Part shown: positions 1 to 10,135 of the stretch, one piece after another
Position numbering within the stretch: the stretch's first letter is position 1
Layout of the letters: the number at the start of each line of letters is the position of its first letter
Assembly: GCF_000005505.3 (NCBI RefSeq)
Contig: NC_016131.3
Coordinates: forward strand, 73,263,855-73,327,854
DNA: 64,000 bases
Source of the DNA: Brachypodium distachyon
Taxonomy: Eukaryota; Streptophyta; Magnoliopsida; Poales; Poaceae
Direction of reading: 5' to 3'
Position numbers and translations under genes: made by a program
Notes under the pieces: generated by a model
The model's database searches: none
What the model saw: the letters and a program-made list of their open reading frames with translations, nothing else
What the model was told of the DNA's origin: nothing

Positions 1-148
1 TCCTCTCCGCCCCCGCGAACGGGAAAGCCGCCGCCGCAGCAGCCGAGGACGGCGTCTGCTCGGGCGCCAGCGACGTCATGCGCCTCCTCGCCGCCGCCGC
101 CGAACCACCGGACGACGCGGCGCGGAGTAGGCGTTGTACGGCCGCCAT
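1..148 (-). CDS. 5' end of an unidentified protein-coding gene, cut by the window edge
   Basis: Reading from the ATG at 146-148 on the minus strand gives 49 open codons running off the left edge. The start has a good plant context (ATGGCGGCC). The N-terminus begins MAAVQRLLRAASSGG, then has an Ala/Arg-rich stretch with a RRRMTS motif and no acidic residue until about residue 30. That composition resembles a mitochondrial presequence, so an organelle protein is a reasonable inference. I cannot name the product. Overlapping frames in this GC-rich stretch are also open, so coding status rests mainly on start context and N-terminal composition. Confidence 0.5.
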   Translation of the reverse strand, partial: MAAVQRLLRAASSGGSAAAARRRMTSLAPEQTPSSAAAAAAFPFAGAER

Positions 149-1157
149 GGAAGGCAGCTGGGGGCGACGAGACAGACGGCGGAGGCGCGAGGTTTTAGGG
201 TTTGGTCTTTGAATGTTTCCTTTCCTTTGTGGTGGGTATTTGTATGCGGCGGCTTTGGGAGCACACACAGATGCGATGAGGAAAGGGTAGAGGGGCTTGG
301 AGAAGACGATGGGCGACGGAGAGTCGGAGACGGAGACGTGGAACAGGTCCACGGTGAAACCTGTCAGTGGGTCCCTTACATCGGTGGGTGCCGAGCGGCG
401 TGAGGCGCTGGTCTGTAGACTGAGTTCACGTTCACGCTCTACGTTCACGATGGCATCTCGGGCTTGTGCCAATGCTGATCTGGAGGAATATTCTTCTGGT
501 CCAAAAGCCCCAAAAAGAGGCCCACTTGTGGTAGAAAGCCCACGAGAAATAGGTCCACGGTGCGACCCACGCACCCCACGGCTGCACCAGACAGAGTAGA
601 GGAGGACGTTCTCGTTTAGTACCACCTCGGCAGATGGAGGAGGTCGGGGCGGGAGAGACTGCTATATAATAAGCGCCTTGGGCAACCTTGCCACATACTT
701 ACCTGGACGGGGTCGACGGCCGATCATGAAGGGCCGTGGCCTAGATCAATGGCTCACATTGCACTGGGTGAGGGCGTTGGTCTACCATCTCCCCAAGTGG
801 GAGAGTGGACGTCATAATTTGTGGTAGAGGGGGTACGCGTTCGCGCGGCCCCTGCCAAGTCTTGAAAATTAAATTTTGGCCCTTGAGGTTATACAGCCAG
901 GTCCATTTGGCGTCGTTTTTAAATTTCTTCGGGCCTCTCATGTGACCCGAGTACAGTTTATCAGTAATTTTTGTACGAGCAACATCATTCGAATTGACTG
1001 TCCGGAATTGCCTTGCATACGAGTACGATTTTCATACACTACACGAAGTCACGGTTTACAATGTTGTGAATCCACGATTTTCATATACTACACACGGTTG
1101 CCCCATGTTCTGACTCGTACGACTACACACAGGTACGGTTTACAATGTTGTGGCCTC
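149..1157. other. Intergenic, probable upstream region of the gene at the left edge
   Basis: No convincing gene. The first 450 bp are GC-rich, probably 5' UTR and promoter of the minus-strand gene at 1-148. A TATA-like string (TATATAATAA) lies near 663-672 in plus orientation without a recognisable plus-strand gene after it. From about 1020 onward short phrases such as CGATTTTCATA and CGGTTTACAATGTTGTG recur, leading into the minisatellite at 1158. Confidence 0.4.
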
Positions 1158-1250
1158 ATGTTCTAACTCGGTGCAGATGTGAGTCTTATCAATGTTCTAA
1201 CTCGGTGCAGATGTGAGTCTTATCATACGAGTTGGTGCAGATGTGAGTCT
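1158..1250. repeat. Minisatellite, 34-bp unit, two full copies plus a partial third
   Basis: Copies at 1158-1191 and 1192-1225 are identical and begin ATGTTCTAACTCGGTGCAG. A third copy at about 1230-1250 keeps only GTTGGTGCAGATGTGAGTCTT. No coding or regulatory role is apparent. Confidence 0.85.
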
Positions 1251-1984
1251 TGTGACTTATCGTACGAGTTCGTCAGACGAATTCCGTCGTATTGTGTAGC
1301 AGTTCTCTTGACTGACTCTGCTCATGATTTTTTTCTTGAGAAGATGCTCATGATATAACTAAAACCCCAGCTGTGATTGAATTATTGAGCCAGCTGCGTT
1401 TATTTATTTTCTCTTGACCCCTTTGCAATTTTGTTGAGAATGGTTTTTGAGCCAAAGCTGATCCTTCTAGACTTTTCTAGTCTATCTATTGTCTTCTATA
1501 ACGCCGTTTCGGCCAGGTTTAACTCCGGACTCCGGAGAGCTGGCGTGATACGGAATTAATCGAGAGAGGTCGATCGACCCGAAGGAATTAAATCGCTTCC
1601 GTTTTGCTTCGCGGTAGTCAGATAGATACGAGACGTTCCGATCGGTGCTCCCTTCGGATGCCAACACACGAAGCACCTTAGGACGTTTTTTTGCTCTTTT
1701 CACAAAGACGACAAAAGCAGCTCGGCACACGCGTTGAGATGATAAGATTGCATGCTGCGCCTCGTGTCGATTGGCTCTGCAGTCACATCGATTTCGTGGC
1801 AGACATGCAAACCTCTCGCGGGTTCAGGTGATCGCGCGTGTGAGCGACCATGCTGCATGCGTAGATCAATCACGTATGATACGCGAGTAGCCGGAAACTA
1901 TTGGAATTTTGGGTCAGCGTCAACGCTCGGTCTGAAATTAATTTCTGAAAAATCTCAAAATCCATTCACGTAGTGGGATGAAAA
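1251..1984. other. Intergenic, nothing recognised
   Basis: AT-rich to mixed sequence without a credible reading frame, RNA gene or clear repeat. Its distal part may belong to the retroelement leader annotated next. Confidence 0.4.
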
Positions 1985-2740
1985 AGTGAGAATAGTCACA
2001 CCTTACTAATTTAGGGGGAGTTGAACCAATATATAAGATATGTTGATTCTCACTTCTTGAACAAGTGAGCAAGGAAAATCCGCGCGCTCCTCCTCCTCCG
2101 CTCGCCTCGTCCCGACGTACCGCGCCGCGTTTCGTGGATCGAGGTCGAGCCGGGTCGTGCTTATCTTTTTGGCAGTCGGAATCCGTTACGGACGCGTAAC
2201 AAATTCCGATAATTGCGGAGTCGGTTTTGGTTTCCTAAACCGAACCGAAGTCCGCATGTGTGCCTATATAATAAGACGACCGTGGCCTTCGGGAAAAATA
2301 CACACCACAACCCTAACCGTCACGCCTACGATCCAATCTCGTTGTTCGCCGCCGACTGCTACTCCATCCCGTCGACTGCGTGCACAGATCGCCGACCTTC
2401 GAGATCCAGCCCGGGAGACGGTCGATAAGGTTTTTGGGGAGCGTTCTCACGCGACAGCTCGCTTCTTCACGTCCCTGTTTCGTCGCCATCATCATCACCA
2501 ATGGCCGACGACCTCGGAGATCCCGCGGCTCAGGCTGCCGCTCTAGCTCAGCAATAGCAGGCTGCACAACTCCAAGCACAGCAGCAGGCTGTCCAGCTCC
2601 AAGCCCAGGCAATTGCTGCTGCACAGGCGCAAGCAGGCAGGCAATGGCCGCTGCTCAGGAGGTAGTCAAGGCTGCTGCTGCCGACGTGAACATCGACGCC
2701 ACCGGACTCGTCACCGACTTCAACAAACAAACACCGTACG
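1985..2740 (+). mobile_element. Decayed Copia-like LTR retrotransposon leader and gag start
   Basis: A GC-rich leader follows a string ending GTTGAACCAATATATAAG, similar in style to grass Copia leader or LTR sequences. A TATA-like CTATATAATAAG lies near 2264. An ATG at 2501 opens a short Gln/Ala-rich frame (MADDLGDPAAQ...) like the N-terminus of many grass Copia gag proteins. That frame is broken by TAG at 2555-2557 and again about 110 bp later. No protease, integrase or reverse transcriptase follows, so this is a remnant. Flanking LTR ends and target duplication were not found; assignment rests on layout and gag-like start only. Confidence 0.4.
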
Positions 2741-3360
2741 TAATCTGCTCTTTCTTGTTGATTTTGATTAGTAGTTCTGTTATTCATGCCGCCGTGAAAT
2801 TAGATGAATTTTATTGCTGTGCGTTGCTATTTAATTTGTCTAGTTGGCATGATATAATATGCTACATATTTTACACCCTGTTTTTTATTAAATATTCATC
2901 GAAATTATCTAATTACTTAGCAGAAACAAAGGCGAAAAATAAAGAAACTGACGAAAAAGAAAGAAACTGAGAATCATGTGCGTGGAATCTCTTCGATAGC
3001 AGTAAACCAAAATCTTGTGAGTGGCGCAAACCTTAAATTTACAGTACCATCATACCGACACGACGAACCCTAAACATCGGACAAAGCAAAACGGTGCGGA
3101 GACATAAGAAAGGACTGGATTAATTAAACCCCTTAATTAAACACTACAAGGATGAAGGATCTGCCAAGGCTGCAGGCTCCAGTTTGTTTATTCACGGGGA
3201 CACGACGTACGACGACGACACACAAATTAAGCAAACAAGTGACAAAGTGCAAAGCTAGCCATGCATGCACGGAGCCACTGGAATTGAAAGAGGGTGGTGG
3301 CCGGCTTGGCTGGCTGGCTGGAGGCCAGGAGCCGGATCCACGATGGCGTTGATCTTCAGG
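2741..3360. other. Intergenic; includes the probable 3' UTR of the defensin
   Basis: AT-rich at 2750-2980, possibly still retroelement-derived, then unremarkable. The last 100-200 bp would be 3' UTR of the minus-strand defensin gene. No other gene seen. Confidence 0.4.
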
Positions 3361-3703
3361 TCAATGGTGGCACTGGGAGACGCAGAAGCAGCGGCGGCGG
3401 AAGCCGCGGCACTTGCCGTCCTGGAAGCCCTCGGTCTTGCACACGTTGCGGCAGTTGGACGCGCGCATGCAGGGGCCCCTGAACCTGTGGCTCCGGGACT
3501 CGCACGTCCGGGCCTCAGCCACCATCATCTGATCCCCATCTGCACAAGAGCAAAAACGGTGCATCTATCGTCAGATCAGAACCAGATTTACTCGGGTATA
3601 CGTCGAGGAGGACACGGAGGTGATTTAGTTACATGCCTGTGGCCGCGAGGAGCAGCAGCGCGAGGAGGAGCGCGGCCGGGAGGAGCTTGCGGGAAACCTC
3701 CAT
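3361..3703 (-). CDS. Plant defensin (gamma-thionin), secreted, two exons
   Basis: Small secreted cysteine-rich protein of the plant defensin family, which generally acts in antifungal or developmental roles outside the cell. Exon 1 is 3637-3703 and exon 2 is 3361-3539, giving 81 residues. Exon 1 encodes a Leu/Ala-rich signal peptide starting [20 protein letters not shown]. Exon 2 encodes the mature domain starting RTCES, with eight cysteines, the GFRRRCFC block and a terminal SQCHH. One intron inside the signal-peptide/linker region is normal for the family. The intron appears to use a GC donor (ACAG then GCATGT): only that choice keeps the frame with the acceptor at 3540-3541; the neighbouring GT four bases on gives an early stop. 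Family call is very firm; splice choice is inferred. Confidence 0.9.
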
Positions 3704-3765
3704 TAATTGGATCACTACTATTACTTGTGTTCCGTAACAAGGTGTTCTTGAAAGGAGTTGTGTGC

Positions 3766-3788
3766 GAGTGAGTGAGTGAGTGAGTGAG
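3766..3788. repeat. (GTGA)n microsatellite in the defensin leader
   Basis: Nearly six tandem GAGT units lie between the TATA box and the start codon, so they probably form part of the 5' UTR as CTCA repeats on the transcribed strand. Confidence 0.9.
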
Positions 3789-3808
3789 CAGAGAAGGCCG
3801 GGACCTGC

Positions 3809-3815
3809 TTATATA
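3809..3815 (-). promoter_or_regulatory. TATA box of the defensin gene
   Basis: TATATAA on the minus strand, 106 bases upstream of the defensin start codon, leaving a leader of roughly 75 bases. The spacing fits a plant TATA promoter. Confidence 0.65.
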
Positions 3816-6630
3816 GTGGCCAATGCACAGAACGGTGCGTGAGAATTCCACCAGAAGCTAGAGAGCAAAGCGTACGTGCGCTGGTGAACAGAGTCCACGT
3901 GGTACCCTGGTTCAAGAGCATATCTTTTGTTAGCTACTGTACATGTTACTGCTAAGCTAGTGCTCGCCTGTTACTACTGCTAGCTTGGCCGCTTCTCGTG
4001 ATCTCGTCAGTTGCTGCGGAAACGTCCGGTGAGATCCTTTTTCTTGGTTGTGAGGGATTACTGTATGTGCGTGCACAGATCATATCAGACTGTCGACAGT
4101 TTCAGAGGCGAAAGCGTGCCACCATCGAGCATGCAAAGTTCAAAAGAAAGAAAAGTAGGTTTTTATTCGCGTCGGTGCCGACGTGCAGCATGTCGAGAAA
4201 AGGGCACATACACCACACATACCGAGATTCAGATCGATCGAGCACACCGGGGCGCCCGGGTGGGTGCTCGTGATTCTGATTGGAACGAGAAAGCGGGACA
4301 AGGTTGGTTTTCACAGAACAAATTAAGAGGGAATCGGAACAAAGTGAACCTCGCAGATTTCAACGTGTTCCTGTCAGCTTTGTTTTGTTTAGCCATTTTT
4401 TCCACATTACAAAAACTACCCCTTTCCTGAACCCTGCTAGCTAAAACCTACTTCTTCCGATCCTAAATTGTTGTCAAATATTACATGTATCTTCACATTT
4501 TTTAAAATAGATGCATCCATATTTAAATAAAATGGGATAAGAATTTAAGATCAGAAAAAAATAGTCACGTGGCGTGCGGAAAATACGATGCAGCGCTACT
4601 CTGCAGTCACGTGGCGTGCATGCACATTTTCGCCCGATGCCCCCACCTGGTATTCGAATCGCGACCTGAAGGGTTAACATTTTGGTATAGCTATGCATCG
4701 TGCTATATATGGAGTGTAGCATGTAACTATTAACTATATATGTACTAAAAGTTTTGTTTCACTATATATGCTCACAGCATTATGACCGAATTAAAAGAAA
4801 CTGCGCACCCTCGAGACACATGCATGAAAAGTACAGTTCAGTGTTCGTCAAAATAACACGACAACATGATAAATTCAAAGAACCTAAATTCTTCTAACTT
4901 TACAAGGTCACTTGATATACAAAATGATTTCTGGATATCACATCAACAAAAGCTCTTTCCTCGTCAGACGCACGCGAGCTGTGACGGTAATCACATGGAC
5001 AGCCCTAGTTTTTTGAGGTGAGGGATTCACACTTCACAGGCTCACGGCTCCTGGCAATGGAACGGGCCGCGGGCAGTGCATTTTAATTTAGTGGGTTCTA
5101 TTAATAGGCCCGTTGACATTATGGGCTATAAGAACCGTATCCTTTTTTGTTTCACTGGAAATACAGCCCAGCACTTTCGAAGTAAGGATGGGTCGGCTCG
5201 ATATTAGAACGGACTTGGTCGTATGTACGCATCCTCTAGGCCCATAACGGAAGCCTGACCTTATTATCCCGGAACCTTCGGATCAGACGTCACGGCCAAC
5301 ATGGCCAACATTCAGTAGAAAAAAACACACACTGACATCCAACAAATCCGGGCAGTTTCTATCAGTCTCGGTACTCGCTCGATAGCTAGGTCGGTCCTTC
5401 CTTGTGATGCGCGAGAAATTGCAACAGGGATTGCAAACGCGTATACTACACAAAGCAGTCAGAAGTGCGAAAACTCGGGTGTTTCACAGCGCAATCACGA
5501 GGCAATTCTCAGAGAAGTGACACTTTCTGTCCGTAAAGAGAATTTCCATCTGCAGCTGCTCGCCACGATTAATTTAATTGGAGCCGGGCTGCACCGGTCA
5601 TCGTCCGTGTGCTGTCGTGGCAAAACGTCCCTGTAATGCGGTGCATAAAAGAGGCAATTACTTGCAGCAGATATTTTTTTGGTCAGAAACCATGCGTGTA
5701 CTGCACACATGTTCAGAAGACCGCCTTTTAGTTCCTTCCATTCCGTCCATCCTCGAAAGTGTGACGCTTTCTCCTTTCGCGATTCCGCTCGTGTGGGTGT
5801 GGTCCGTTCGTTCGTGGCTTGGCTTTGGCTTTGGCCCCCCGTGCTGTCCGATTTTGTTCTGACAGAGAAACGAGAGAACCCGTGCGCATCGCCGTTTGTT
5901 TGTCCCCACGCCGCATATTGCTCTCTAGCTAGCTAGTTTGCCACAGTTTGCACGTATGTGTCAGCAGCTTTAAGCAACAATTCGTCTGCACCACTGCAGC
6001 CGGCGTAAAGTACGTGGTGTCGTGGCAGTGGAGGTACGTGCTATCGATTGTTCACGCCGTGCGCGCGAGAAACGAATTGACCCGGCCGGCCGGTGTCGCC
6101 TTCCTCCGTCGTCCCCTTCGAATTAAAGGAGTACCAGTACTGATTAACCGATGGGTCATGGGTCGATGATGCAGACAAATCACATAAGCTCCTAGAACGC
6201 GTTCAATTCTTCGTCAAATGAGAAACACGAGAGAAGTAATGGAGTACTAGTGTTACCATCATCGCGAGAACCAGGTTAATTCAGTGGTGTTCGAGATGAA
6301 AATAAACGTGTGAATATTCTTGTCTCCTTTGCATCCTCGTTGGTGAAACGTGAATTCTGTCCCGAGTTGTCTCTCGTCTTGACTTTTGAGTTTTGACTCG
6401 GTAGTGCTGGAAGCATGATTGCCCTGCCTGTTTGTTTGTGTTTTTGCTAACTGATTGCCCTGCTTTTCCGGAGAAAACTACTCTAGTTGCTAACTCCTTT
6501 GATAATTTCAACAACAATAGAATCTAGCTGCATTTGCAAATGTATGTGAAATTCCTGGAGACAGCGATGCACGTGTTTGTGAGGTCTGGTTCTTGATATT
6601 ATTTGGACTAAAAAAAAGATTTTCAAAATA
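3816..6630. other. Intergenic, 2.8 kb, no gene recognised
   Basis: Defensin upstream region followed by mixed sequence. Around 4460-4560 is a degraded MITE-like piece (CCTAAATTGTTGTC with ATTACATGTATCT). ACGTGGCGTGC occurs twice near 4566 and 4608. The remaining open frames are short, overlap on both strands and show no family resemblance. Confidence 0.45.
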
Positions 6631-6821
6631 CTCCCTCCGTTTCCGAATATAAGATGTCAAAAAACTTTTGTCTCAAGTCAAATTTATAGAAAAATCAACT
6701 AAAATCTGAAATACCGAGCAAGTGCATTATGATAATATACATAATGATGGATGTAATAAACTAATTTGGAAAACTTTGACTCGGAACAAAACTAAGATTC
6801 TTATAGTATTTAGCAAAGGAG
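6631..6821. mobile_element. Stowaway-type MITE, 191 bp
   Basis: Flanked by TA on both sides (6629-6630 and 6822-6823). The left end reads CTCCCTCCGTTTCCGAATA; the right end read inward is CTCCTTTGCTAAATACTATA. Both continue into a related ATAAGAAT/ATAAGATG segment. Ends, TA duplication and size match Tc1/mariner-derived Stowaway elements common in grasses. Confidence 0.8.
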
Positions 6822-6859
6822 TATGTTATTTGAAAAACCTAACTTCCAAATGATCGCGA

Positions 6860-7290
6860 CACCGTTTGCGCGGGCTTACCCCTATGCTCGCACATCAACG
6901 GTCTTGCACTGTGCAGAACCTAAGTGTGTATTCCTTATTCTTCTGGGTGATGAAGTTTCCAGTGTTCCTGGTAAATCTGCCAAGTTTACCTAATCCTATC
7001 TATGTCTATGTCATCAAGTTGAAACTACTCAACACTTGTTTTTCACTTGTCCTATGGTCCATATTGTTTGGAGAACTTTATAATCCTTTCTGGGGATACT
7101 TTGTGTCTTGATCATATTTGGCATGATATTACCTGGTTTCATGCTTTTCTGCTTTATGATTATAGGTTCTATGTAACCCGTCTTGCTGCTATTTGTTGGT
7201 GGATTTGGATTACTAGGAAGTAGGAAGAAGGCAAGTTGTGAGAAAAAATTTGTTAAGTCTTCTTTTGACCTCGTGTTCTCCATTTGTTCT
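6860..7290 (+). pseudogene. LINE reverse-transcriptase C-terminal fragment (zf-RVT-like), broken
   Basis: In one frame the stretch around 7000-7075 encodes CLCHQVETTQHLFFTCP followed by MVHIVWRTL and a stop. This is the cysteine/histidine-rich zinc-binding pattern at the end of plant LINE reverse transcriptases (C-x-C, ETxxHLFFxCP, VWR). Further on, ITWFHAFLLYDYRFYV and AAICWWIWITRK resemble the next conserved block (W-x-I-W-x-x-R). Stops and frame changes interrupt it, and no upstream polymerase or endonuclease remains. It is a dead fragment. Confidence 0.55.
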
Positions 7291-8124
7291 CTTTTAGTGT
7301 ACTGGTCACGACTGCAAACGGGGAGAAGGAAGGTGTGCTAGTCCCGCCCAAATTTACCATGTGCACATGGTCGACCGTGTGAGAGAGTAAAACAATTTAT
7401 GTCTCTATTTCCAACGTGACAACTAGTAGCCGTATCACTCATCGCAACACGGCCTTTAGGATAGGATAAAGGTGTTAAGTAGGAGTAGTTGGCTTCCATT
7501 TTTAATAAGACCATGGCTGTACATGTTCAAACCAGTAAGTTTACGGCCTAATGCTGATATCAGTATCCCCCAGTGACAGTGAGGTAGTGAGTGCGCTCCC
7601 AATCGCAGTAGCCAGTTTGCCGCCAAATGTCCTCGCAAAAAAGTAAATAAATGTATGCCACAATACAGGGACTATCAACTTGGGATATCATTTCACAATA
7701 ATTAACCACTTCATTCACATTTTCAGACTAAACATCTTGGAATGCACACCGTAAGTACTGAAATTTTCATATACACGAGACAAAGTAAACTAAAGAACAA
7801 CTCAGTGCCACTAATACAAGCACACCCTCGTCCATTTTACATCCAATTTTGTTCAAATCTCCTTTAACCACACGCCGTACTTGCTTATTTAATTTGTGCA
7901 ACTTAATTTGGCACGCATGCATGGTGCCAAAATCGTACTCCACTTTTTCTTTCTTACCAACGCGTAGACCATTGATCTGCGAGATCGCCACGATGGTCGT
8001 AGTCGTCATCGTATCGTCGTACCGTATCACGAAGAGAACGTATCTAGGAGGCCGTAGAATCGTACAGCAAGTACTTGGCAATGGTGCTGTCGTGTGCTAG
8101 CTGCATCGGCAGTACACATGCGCT
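7291..8124. other. Intergenic; includes the 3' UTR of the acyl-CoA ligase
   Basis: No gene seen. The last few hundred bases before 8125 would be the 3' UTR of the minus-strand acyl-activating enzyme. Confidence 0.4.
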
Positions 8125-9915
8125 CTACAGCCTTGACATGGCCATGACATGCGCCACCGGGTTCTGCTCATCCCGGCGCCCGCCGCCGCTCTTCCCCGCC
8201 GGCGCCTTAGTACTCCCCTTGGAGTTGGACGTCGTCGTCTTCTGCGCCGGCGCCGGCTGCAGCTTCCTGGCCGCGTCCCTGAGCTTGACCTTCTCCACCT
8301 TCCCGAGCGCGTTCCTGGGCAAGGCCTCGCAGAGCACCACCTTCCGGGGCACCATGAACCTCGCCATGCGCTTCCGGCAGAAATCGACCACTTCTTCCTC
8401 GCACACTTGGACGTTCTGATCACCGTCCTCCTTCTTCCGGGGCACGACGAAGGCGCATGGCGTCTCGCCCCAGTGCGGGTGCGGCATGGCGACGACGGCG
8501 GCGTCGGCGACAGCCGGGTGCGCGAAGAGCGCCTCCTCGACTTCCTTGCTGCAGATGTTCTCGCCGCCGGAGATGATCACGTCCTTGGACCTGTCCTTGA
8601 TCTCGATGTACCCGTCCGGGTGCACCACGCCCACGTCCCCGGTCATGAACCACCCGCCCTTGAACGCCGCCTCGTTCGCCTCCGGGTTCTTCAGGTACCC
8701 CTTCATCACGCTGCTGCCACGCAGCACGATCTCGCCCAGGGCTTTGCCGTCACGCTGCACGCTGGACATGGTGTCCTCGTTGATGACGTCGGCGTCGGCG
8801 AGCGAGAGCACGCTGACGCCCTGCCGGGCCTTGAGGCGGGCCCGGTCGGATACCGGCAGGTGGTCCCACTGGGCCCGCCACTCGCAAGCCAGGGCCGGGC
8901 CCGTGGCTTCTGTCAGCCCGTAGGCGTGTGTGACGTGGAACCCGATCCGCTCGACGCGCTCCAGCAGCGCAGCCGGCGGCGGCGCCCCGCCGGTGAGGAC
9001 GTGGACGGGTGCCGCCAGCTGGCGCTGATTTGGAGCCGACGTGGCAGCGGCGCCCTCGAGGAGGATGTTGAACACGACGGGCGCGCAGCACATGTGGGTG
9101 ACCCCGTGGCGCGCGATGGCGCCGTACACGTCGGCGGCGCGCGCGTCCCGGATGCACACGTTGACGCCGCCCCGTGCCGCCACGCCCCAGGTGAAGGTCC
9201 AGCCGTTGCAGTGGAACATGGGGAGCGTCCACAGGTAGACCGGCTCGGCGCCCATCTCCCACGACATGAGCAGGCTCGTGGTGCTCAGGTACGCGCCCCG
9301 GTGGCTGTACACGACGCCCTTGGGCGCCGAGGTCGTGCCAGAGGTGTAGTTCAGCGTGACGGCGTCCCACTCGTCAGCGAGCATCGGCAGCTGCACGGTG
9401 GGGTCGCCGCGTGAGACGAGCCCTTCGTACTCGAGCTCGCCCAGCCGGACCCCCGTCGGCCTGTCGAGGTCGTCGATGACGGCCACGAGCGGCACCTGGC
9501 TCGCGCCGTCAGAGACGAGCAGCTGGAGCGCGTCGCTGGCGAGGCGGACGTACTCGTAGTCGACGAAGAAGAGCTTGGCCTCCGAGTGGCGCAGGATGGC
9601 GGCCACGGCCTTGGCGTCGAGGCGGGTGTTGACGGTGTTGAGCACGGCGCCGGCCATGGGCACCGCGAAGTGCATCTCGTACATTGCCGGCACGTTGGGC
9701 GCCAGGACGGACACCACGTCGTTCTTCCGGACGCCGAGCGCCAGGAGGGACGAGGCCAGGCGGCGGCACCGGTCGTGAGTCTGGCTCCAGGTGAACCGGA
9801 CGCGGCGGCCGTAGACGAGCGACGTCCGGTCGCCGTACACGGCATTGGCCCGCGGCAGGAACCCCACCGGGCTCAGCGGCACGTAGTTCGCCGCGCGCTT
9901 CGGAAGCTGCTCCAT
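8125..9915 (-). CDS. Peroxisomal acyl-activating enzyme (medium/short-chain acyl-CoA ligase, AAE1/AAE11-like)
   Basis: Intronless 596-residue member of the AMP-binding (ANL) superfamily. It should convert a carboxylic acid, ATP and CoA to acyl-CoA via an acyl-adenylate. The P-loop-like motif LNYTSGTTSAPKGVVYSHRG lies near residues 188-208, the Y-G-L-T-E-A-T motif near the middle, and the TGDVGVVHPDGYIEIKDRSKD hinge region plus the C-terminal lysine motif NALGKVEK are present. The N-terminal YVPLSPVGFLPRA and APNVPAMYEMHF blocks are typical of the plant AAE1/AAE11/BZO1 clade. The protein ends SRL, a type 1 peroxisomal targeting signal. The start at 9915 matches the family's length. Substrate cannot be read from sequence; butyrate/hexanoate-like or benzoate-type acids are known for relatives. 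Coding sequence is very GC-rich, which opens long false frames on the other strand. Confidence 0.93.
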   Translation of the reverse strand: MEQLPKRAANYVPLSPVGFLPRANAVYGDRTSLVYGRRVRFTWSQTHDRCRRLASSLLALGVRKNDVVSVLAPNVPAMYEMHFAVPMAGAVLNTVNTRLDAKAVAAILRHSEAKLFFVDYEYVRLASDALQLLVSDGASQVPLVAVIDDLDRPTGVRLGELEYEGLVSRGDPTVQLPMLADEWDAVTLNYTSGTTSAPKGVVYSHRGAYLSTTSLLMSWEMGAEPVYLWTLPMFHCNGWTFTWGVAARGGVNVCIRDARAADVYGAIARHGVTHMCCAPVVFNILLEGAAATSAPNQRQLAAPVHVLTGGAPPPAALLERVERIGFHVTHAYGLTEATGPALACEWRAQWDHLPVSDRARLKARQGVSVLSLADADVINEDTMSSVQRDGKALGEIVLRGSSVMKGYLKNPEANEAAFKGGWFMTGDVGVVHPDGYIEIKDRSKDVIISGGENICSKEVEEALFAHPAVADAAVVAMPHPHWGETPCAFVVPRKKEDGDQNVQVCEEEVVDFCRKRMARFMVPRKVVLCEALPRNALGKVEKVKLRDAARKLQPAPAQKTTTSNSKGSTKAPAGKSGGGRRDEQNPVAHVMAMSRL

Positions 9916-10128
9916 CTCGATCTTGCTTGTTTGTTTTCTTGCTCGACAACAGTGTCCCGGCCCGAGACAGACAAACTTGGAATGATCCTGATGGATCAGA
10001 CAGCAAAGATCGATCCCCTGCTACTGTGTGCGCTGGCTAGTTGGGAGTTGGGACTAGCAGAGGCCGGCCTGCTCCTAGATTGTGGAGTCGTGGGCAGTGT
10101 GATCTGGACGGTAGAGCCTAGAGGGGGT

Positions 10129-10135
10129 TTATATA
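10129..10135 (-). promoter_or_regulatory. TATA box of the acyl-activating enzyme gene
   Basis: TATATAA on the minus strand about 215 bases upstream of the start codon, in the context GCTGCTATATAAACC. It implies a leader of roughly 180 bases. Confidence 0.6.

Noticed and set aside
4566..4690. tRNA-like TTCGAATC string
   Set aside because: Only the T-loop-like string fits; no acceptor stem, D-arm or anticodon arm can be drawn around it.
8149..9414. A 421-codon open frame on the plus strand across the acyl-activating enzyme
   Set aside because: It is antisense to a firm gene with strong third-position GC bias, which removes stop codons in the shadow frame. No domain resemblance.
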